Positions 57,071-64,000 of a stretch of 64,000 nt of DNA are shown here, piece after piece. The position numbers and the translations under genes were made by a program. The stretch's first letter is position 1. The number at the start of each line of letters is the position of its first letter. The notes beneath the pieces are model-generated. The model did not search any database, was not told the DNA's origin, and saw nothing but the letters and a program-made list of their open reading frames with translations. The DNA lies in contig NW_027442073.1 of NCBI RefSeq assembly GCF_048569485.1, positions 124,001 through 188,000 on the forward strand. Direction: 5' to 3'. The DNA is from Anomaloglossus baeobatrachus (taxonomy: Eukaryota > Chordata > Amphibia > Anura > Aromobatidae).

Positions 57071-60000
57071 GTAAAACACCGCAAGGTGACTCCAAGCGGA
57101 GTCTCCCTTTTTTCCAAAAATTGGGTCCCACACACACCCACCCCTTCAGTGGCAGCAGTTGTGCCCCAGTTGTACACTTCACAGCTACATTTGCATCAAG
57201 CACATTCAAAAATACGCTATTCTTAACCGTCCCCAGGATGACACCGGGGTAGGTAGCAAAGTCTTTCCTGATCCCAGCTCTGTTCATCTTGGCTTCTTTT
57301 AAAAACACAGCAAGCAAGGGTTACTCCAAGCGGAGTCTCCCTTTTTTCCAAAAATTGGGCCACACAGACACCCACCCCATCAGTGGCAGCACTTGGGCCC
57401 TAGTTGCAAACAGGATGTTTTGATTTGCATCAAGCAAATTCAAAAATACGCCATAATTAACCGTCCCCAGGATGACACCGGGGTAGGTAGCAAAGTCTTT
57501 CCTGATCCCAGCTCTGTTCATCTTGGCTTCTTTTAAAAACACAGCAAGCAAGGGTTACTCCAAGCGGAGTCTCCCTTTTTTCCAAAAATTGGGCCACACA
57601 GACACCCACCCCATCAGTGGCAGGACTTGGGCCCTAGTTGCAAACAGGATGTTTTGATTTGCATCAAGCACATTCAAAAATACGCCATTCTTATCCGTCC
57701 CCAGGATGACACCGGGGTAGGTAGATAAAGTCTTTGCTGACCCATGACTTGTTCATCTTGGCTTCTTTTAAAAACACAGCAAGCAAGGGTTACTCCAAGC
57801 GGAGTCTCCCTTTTTTCCAAAAATTGGGCCACACAGACACCCACCCCATCAGTGGCAGCACTTGGGCCCTAGTTGCAAACAGGATGTTTTGATTTGCACC
57901 AAGCACATTCAAAAATACGCCATAATTAACCGTCCCCAGGATGACACCGGGGTAGGTAGCAAAGTCTTTCCTGATCCCAGCTCTGTTCATCTTGGCTTCT
58001 TTTAAAAACACAGCAAGCAAGGGTTACTCCAAGCGGAGTCTCCCTTTTTTCCAAAAATTGGGCCACACAGACACCCACCCCATCAGTGGCAGCACTTGGG
58101 CCCTAGTTGCAAACAGGATGTTTTGATTTGCATCAAGCACATTCAAAAATACGCCATAATTAACCGTCCCCAGGATGACACCGGGGTAGGTAGCAAAGTC
58201 TTTCCTGATCCCAGCTCTGTTCATCTTGGCTTCTTTTAAAAACACAGCAAGCAAGGGTTACTCCAAGCGGAGTCTCCCTTTTTTCCAAAAATTGGGCCAC
58301 ACAGACACCCACCCCATCAGTGGCAGCACTTGGGCCCTAGTTGCAAACAGGATGTTTTGATTTCCATCAAGCACATTCCAAAATTCGCCATAATTAACCG
58401 TCCCCAGGATGACACCGGGGTAGGTAGCAAAGTCTTTCCTGATCCCAGCTCTGTTCATCTTGGCTTCTTTTAAAAACACAGCAAGCAAGGGTTACTCCAA
58501 GCGGAGTCTCCCTTTTTTCCAAAAATTGGGCCACACAGACACCCACCCCATCAGTGGCAGCACTTGGGCCCTAGTTGCAAACAGGATGTTTTGATTTGCA
58601 TCAAGCACATTCAAAAATACGCCATAATTAACCGTCCCCAGGATGACACCGGGGTAGGTAGCAAAGTCTTTCCTGATCCCAGCTCTGTTCATCTTGGCTT
58701 CTTTTAAAAACACAGCAAGCAAGGGTTACTCCAAGCGGAGTCTCCCTTTTTTCCAAAAATTGGGCCACACAGACACCCACCCCATCAGTGGCAGCACTTG
58801 GGCCCTAGTTGCAAACAGGATGTTTTGATTTGCATCAAGCACATTCAAAAATACGCCATAATTAACCGTCCCCAGGATGACACCGGGGTAGGTAGCAAAG
58901 TCTTTCCTGATCCCAGCTCTGTTCATCTTGGCTTCTTTTAAAAACACAGCAAGCAAGGGTTACTCCAAGCGGAGTCTCCCTTTTTTCCAAAAATTGGGCC
59001 CCACACACACCCACCCCTTCAGTGGCAGCAGTTGTGCCCCAGTTGTACACTTCACAGCTACATTTGCATCAAGCACATTCAAAAATACGCTATTCTTAAC
59101 CGTCCCCAGGATGACACCGGGGTAGGTAGCAAAGTCTTTCCTGATCCCAGCTCTGTTCATCTTGGCTTCTTTTAAAAACACAGCAAGCAAGGGTTACTCC
59201 AAGCGGAGTCTCCCTTTTTTCCAAAAATTGGGCCACACAGACACCCACCCCATCAGTGGCAGCACTTGGGCCCTAGTTGCAAACAGGATGTTTTGATTTG
59301 CATCAAGCACATTCAAAAATACGCCATAATTAACCGTCCCCAGGATGACACCGGGGTAGGTAGCAAAGTCTTTCCTGATCCCAGCTCTGTTCATCTTGGC
59401 TTCTTTTAAAAACACAGCAAGCAAGGGTTACTCCAAGCGGAGTCTCCCTTTTTTCCAAAAATTGGGCCCCACACACACCCACCCCTTCAGTGGCAGCAGT
59501 TGTGCCCCAGTTGTACACTTCACAGCTACATTTACATCAAGCACATTCAAAAATACGCTATTCTTAACCGTCCCCAGGATGACACCGGGGTAGGTAGCAA
59601 AGTCTTTCCTGATCCCAGCTCTGTTCATCTTGGCTTCTTTTAAAAACACAGCAAGCAAGGGTTACTCCAAGCGGAGTCTCCCTTTTTTCCAAAAATTGGG
59701 CCACACAGACACCCACCCCATCAGTGGCAGCACTTGGGCCCTAGTTGCAAACAGGATGTTTTGATTTGCATCAAGCACATTCAAAAATACGCCATAATTA
59801 ACCGTCCCCAAGATGACACCGGGGTAGGTAGCAAAGTCTTTCCTGATCCCAGCTCTGTTCATCTTGGCTTCTTTTAAAAACACAGCAAGCAAGGGTTACT
59901 CCAAGCGGAGTCTCCCTTTTTTCCAAAAATTGGGCCCCACACACACCCACCCCTTCAGTGGCAGCAGTTGTGCCCCAGTTGTACACTTCACAGCTACATT

Positions 60001-60250
60001 TGCATCAAGCACATTCAAAAATACGCTATTCTTAACCGTCCCCAGGATGACACCGGGGTAGGTAGCAAAGTCTTTCCTGATCCCAGCTCTGTTCATCTTG
60101 GCTTCTTTTAAAAACACAGCAAGCAAGGGTTACTCCAAGCGGAGTCTCCCTTTTTTCCAAAAATTGGGCCACACAGACACCCACCCCATCAGTGGCAGCA
60201 CTTGGGCCCTAGTTGCAAACAGGATGTTTTGATTTGCATCAAGCACATTC
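57071..60250 (-). repeat. 234-bp satellite array within the hAT element
   Basis: About 13.6 units. Order by unit start: B at 57087, A at 57321, a diverged unit at 57555 (TAGATAAAGTCTTTGCTGACCC), then A at 57790, 58024, 58258, 58492 and 58726, B at 58960, A at 59194, B at 59428, A at 59662, B at 59896, and a partial A from 60130. The final unit runs without a gap into the 3' end of the transposase gene. Confidence 0.95.
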
Positions 60251-60265
60251 CAAATCAACAAGCAT

Positions 60266-63200
60266 TTACTCTCCCCAGGATGACACAGGGGTAGTAAATT
60301 CCTTATGGATCCATGACTTGTTCATTTTGATGACATTGTCACTGGACAGACGCGTGCGCTTATCTGTCAGCACACACCCAGCAGCACTGAATACACGTTC
60401 AGAGACAACGCTGGCAGCTGGACACGACAAAATCTCCAAGGCGTAACTGGAGAGCTCTGGCCATTTTTCTAGGTTTGAAGCCCAAAAGGAGCAAGGCTCC
60501 AGTTGCACAGTCATGGCATCGATGTTCATTTGGAGATACTCCTGTATCATCCTCTCCAGCCGTTGAGTATGTGTCAGACTTGTTGTCTCTGGTGGCCTTG
60601 CAAAAGAGGGTCTAAAAAAATTATGAAAAGATTCCATAAAATTGCTGTTACCGGCACCAGATACGGTCCTACTGGTACGGGTAGACTGTTGAAGATGACG
60701 AGACCGTCCCATGTTTGTCAAGTTACAACTGGGAGATTCCCTCCCTGCACCTGCACGGTTGTTTGGTGGAAAAGCCGAGCTAAGATCGAGTAACAGCTTC
60801 TGCTGATACTCCTGCATACGTGCGTCCCTTTCTATGGCTGGAATTATGTCACAAAATTTGGACTTGTACCGGGGATCTAATAGTGTGGCAATCCAGTAGT
60901 CATCATCACTTCTAATTTTGACAATACGACTGTCATGTTGGAGGTAGTGCAACAAAAAGGCACTCATGTGTCTTGCGCAGCCATGCGGACCAAGTCCACG
61001 CTGTGTTTGTGGCATAGAGGTGCTACCCGTTCTTTCTTCCTCTGACATCTCCCCCCAACCTCTTTCAACTGAAATTTGACTAAGGTCTCCCTCATCCGCT
61101 GAGTCTTCCATGTCCATGGACAGTTCGTCCTCCATTTCTTCATGTTCTCCTGCACCTTGCTCAACATTTCGCCTGCTACTATGCGCCCTTGTCGATCCCT
61201 GTTCCCCATGGTCCCATGCCTGCTGCGTTGGTGATGATGAACGTCTGGACCTTGGTGATGTTGTTGTCCCTTGCGCATATGAATCCTCCTGTAGTCCCTC
61301 CCCTTCATGTTGTCCCACCCCCTGACTCCGAATAGTGTTTAGCGTGTGCTCCAGCATGTAAATGACTGGAATCGTCATGCTGATAATGGCATTGTCAGAG
61401 CTAAACATATTCGTCGCCATGTCGAAACTGTGCAGAAGGGTGCATAGGTCCTTGATCTGAGACCACTCCATCAGGGTGATCTGCCCCACCTCTGCATCTC
61501 GTTGGCCCAGGCTATACGTCATGACGTATTGCACCAGGGCTCTGCGGTGCTGCCACAGTCGCTGTAACATGTGGAGAGTTGAATTCCAGCGTGTCGCCAC
61601 ATCGCATTTCAGGCGATGAACCGGCAGGCCGAAAGACTTCTGGAGCGATGCAAGTCGCTCTGCTGCGGCGCTTGAACGGCGGAAGTGAGCTGACAGTTTT
61701 CGTGCCCTGTTCAGAAGGCCATCTAGGCCGGGATAGTGTGTTAAAAATTGCTGGACGACAAGGTTCAACACGTGAGCCATACAAGGTACGTGTGTCACAA
61801 TGCCCAGGCGAAGTGCCGCACCCAGGTTTGCAGCATTGTCGCACACGGCCTTACCAGGCTGCAGGTTGAGTGGAGACAACCATTTATTAAACTCGGACCG
61901 CAGAGCTGACCACAACTCCTCAGCTGTGTGACTCTTATTCCCAAGACATGTCAAGCTAAAGACCGCCTGATGCCGTTGCGCTCTGCTGCCAGCATAGTAA
62001 TGAGGCGTGCGTGATTCCTTCTGCGCAGTGAGAACGCTGGTGGCCTGACCAGGCAGGCTTGGGGCGGAGGTGGAGGACCCAGATGAGGTGGAGGATGCAG
62101 AAGCTGTGGAGGAACTTGGACAGACAGAGGATTGACACACAAGTCGTGGGGACGGCAAGACTTGTGCAGCAGACCCTTCACCATCTATCACCATAGTTAC
62201 CCAGTGCCCAGTCAGCGACATGTAACGTCCCTGTCCATGCTTACTGGTCCAAGTATCGGTGGTGAAATGCACCCGTTCACACACAGAGTTTCTCAAGGAA
62301 GCGGTGATGTTGTGTGCGACATGCTGGTGTAGCGCGGGCACACCTTTCTTAGAGAAGTAGTGGCGACTAGGCATCTGGTACTGGGGCACAGCGACAGACA
62401 TAAGGTCTCTAAAATCCTGTGTGTCCACTAGGCGGAAAGGCAGCATTTCGGTAGACAACAGCTTACAGAGGGATAGAGTCAACCTCTTAGCTTTGTCATG
62501 GGTCGGAGGAAGTGGCCTTTTATTTGACCACATCTGAGGGACAGAGATCTGGCTGCTGTGTGTAGACGGTGTTGAGTAGGGTGTCCCTGGAAAAATGCAG
62601 GTTTGTGAGGAAAGTGCAGGCGGAGACATGATGTTGCCTTCATCCAACGTTGGTGCTATCGATGTCTGAGAGAGCTGTACACACTCACTTGTTTCCCCTT
62701 CCAAACCAACTGACGACCTTACAAGCAAACTGCCTGTTGCGGTTACAGTGGTGGAAGTTTGGCGTGGAAAAACAGGTGTGACAGCTGTCCCCACAGTCCT
62801 AGAAGATGAAGAGCGCGCGGATGCACTGGAAGGGGCGGGCGGTGGATGGTTCGCTCTTGCAGCATTGCAGCACAGTGAGCTTCCTACCGGGACCTATGAT
62901 ATTTATTCATGTGACGATTCATGGAAGAAGTTGTCAAAGTGCTGAGGTTTTGACCTCTACTAAGAGAATCATGACAAATTTTACATATCACATGATTTGG
63001 GCGATCTTTTTCTATGTCAAAAAAGGACCAGGCTAGGCAAGGCTTAGAGGCCATGCGACCTGTTGATCCACCCCGAATAATGCTCATAGGCAGAGTGGTG
63101 GCTGAGGATGCAGTTGTAGACGTGCTACCAGTGCTCCGACTCTGTCCAGGAAGGCGCAAGGTAACTTCGTCGTCGGTTGCATCCTCCTCCACCGCCTCTG

Positions 63201-63972
63201 TTGACCTCCTCGAGTGCCTGACTGGGGGTTGACAGTAGGTGGGATCTAGAACTTCATCATCAATTGTTGTGTTTGCACTCCCCTCCCCCTCAGACCGAGC
63301 CTCTTCTTGCCCTGACCGAATATTTAAGTTGTCATCCCAATCGGGTATCTGCGTCTCATCTTCATCAGTATGTTCCTCATTGTCTATAACCACAGGTGTT
63401 ACAGTTTGTGACAAAGGGTCAACATTATGCTCAGAAACTTGGTCCTCACAGCCTGAATCAGAGTCACAAAGGTTCTGGGCATCACTGCAGACCATTTCCT
63501 GTTCTGTATTCACTGTAGCTTGGGAGCAGACCTCTGATTCCCAGGCTATAGTGTGACTGAACAGCTCTGCAGACTCAGCCATCTCAGTTCCACCATACTG
63601 TGCAGGGCTGATGGAGACTTCAGAGCTGGGAGAAATCAAGTGTGATTGGGATGACAACTCAGAGGACTGGTGTTTTTTGGATGCGGTACTTGAAGTGGCT
63701 GAGAGGGCACTTGTTGGACCACTTGAGATCCATTCAAGCATTTTCCTTTTTTGCCCATCATCTACCTTTCTTCCTGTTGTTCGTGTCCGTAAAAAAGGGA
63801 GCACATCGGATTGTCCACGGTAAGTAGTAGACATCTTACTTTTGCTGGTAGATGGTCTATCTTCAGCAGATGATAATGGAGCTTTGCCACTTTCCCCACA
63901 GACAAAACCTTTTTTGCCTTTTCCACCACGCCTCTTCCCCTTTCCACCAGCATCTGTCATTTTGCCACTCAT
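60266..63972 (-). CDS. hAT transposase, two exons, apparently intact
   Basis: Exon 1 is 63972-62888 and exon 2 is 62798-60266, separated by an 89-bp intron with donor GTAGGA and acceptor TTCTAG. The join stays in frame and gives 1205 residues. Order: a Ser/Thr and acidic N-terminal region with a basic start (KGKRRGGKGKKG); a BED zinc finger at about 309-358 (WSFF, CKIC, H-x4-H); a Ser-rich linker; the catalytic core with Asp at about 543 in HFTTDTWTS; VCDNAANL; CDVATRWNSTLHML; and the hATC dimerisation region at about 1142-1190. The protein cuts and joins the element in the nucleus. The intron also contains an alternative GT six bases upstream that keeps the frame. It could still be inactive through a missense change. 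Confidence 0.92.
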
Positions 63973-64000
63973 GTTGATTGCGACAAGATTGTGGACTGAA

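Larger units (their letters stand above)
56758..64000 (-). mobile_element. Ac-type hAT transposon, 5' end outside window
   Basis: The 3' terminus TAGAGATGAGCGAACC lies at 56758, followed inward by a cluster of TTCG/CGAA words (56770-56865), a unique stretch to about 57070, the 234-bp array (57071-60250) and the transposase gene (60266-63972). The 5' end is beyond the window, so TIR pairing and the target duplication cannot be checked. At least 7.2 kb. Confidence 0.88.

Noticed and set aside
160-60126. Many identical 76-codon minus-strand reading frames
   Set aside because: They repeat once per 234-bp satellite unit and derive from transposase-end sequence; the open frame follows from a period divisible by three, not from a gene.

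Overview
The window reads as a repeat-dense vertebrate accessory region, most likely from an anuran amphibian. The evidence is the combination of an Ac-type hAT with TAGAGATGAGCGA ends, a PIF/Harbinger element with a separate MADF gene, a tyrosine-recombinase retroelement with an SGNH hydrolase, a CR1/L2-like LINE, Penelope-like tails, (CTGT)n tracts and a U2 snRNA pseudogene. The species assignment is inference. I see no intact ordinary host gene. The only host-like coding pieces are two copies of a KMT5A-like SET fragment.

Layout. 1-2603: satellite of 234-bp units with a duplicated hAT 3' end inside. 2604-9771: a hAT fragment, a ~2-kb-arm palindrome of Ngaro-like fossil around a (CTGT)n loop, then the same hAT fragment again, continuing further. 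10058-15437: a ~5.3-kb duplicon (A) holding a hammerhead ribozyme candidate, a MITE, a SET-gene fragment and Gypsy fossils; a U2 pseudogene follows. 16182-28510: a 12.3-kb Harbinger element with perfect 75-bp TIRs, TTA target duplications, an intact transposase, an intact two-exon MADF gene, a four-exon SANT-like gene and three arrays of a ~35-bp minisatellite. 29186-31390: Penelope-like inverted module. 31631-36570: fossil Gypsy with a LINE inside. 37083-40404: 3' half of a second hAT family with its own 118-bp array. 40692-51534: duplicon B plus its inverted copy C, forming a 4.3-kb-arm palindrome. 51535-56757: a decayed gene-like element on the minus strand, split by solo LTRs. 56758-64000: a hAT element with the 234-bp array at its 3' end and an apparently intact two-exon, 1205-residue transposase.

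How it fits together. Two transposons here still look coding-competent: the Harbinger (transposase plus MADF partner) and the hAT. The 234-bp satellite carries the end of the hAT reading frame, so this element appears to have seeded the satellite. Foldback and direct duplications, one with a visible 5-nt microhomology at its junction, then multiplied and shuffled the fragments.
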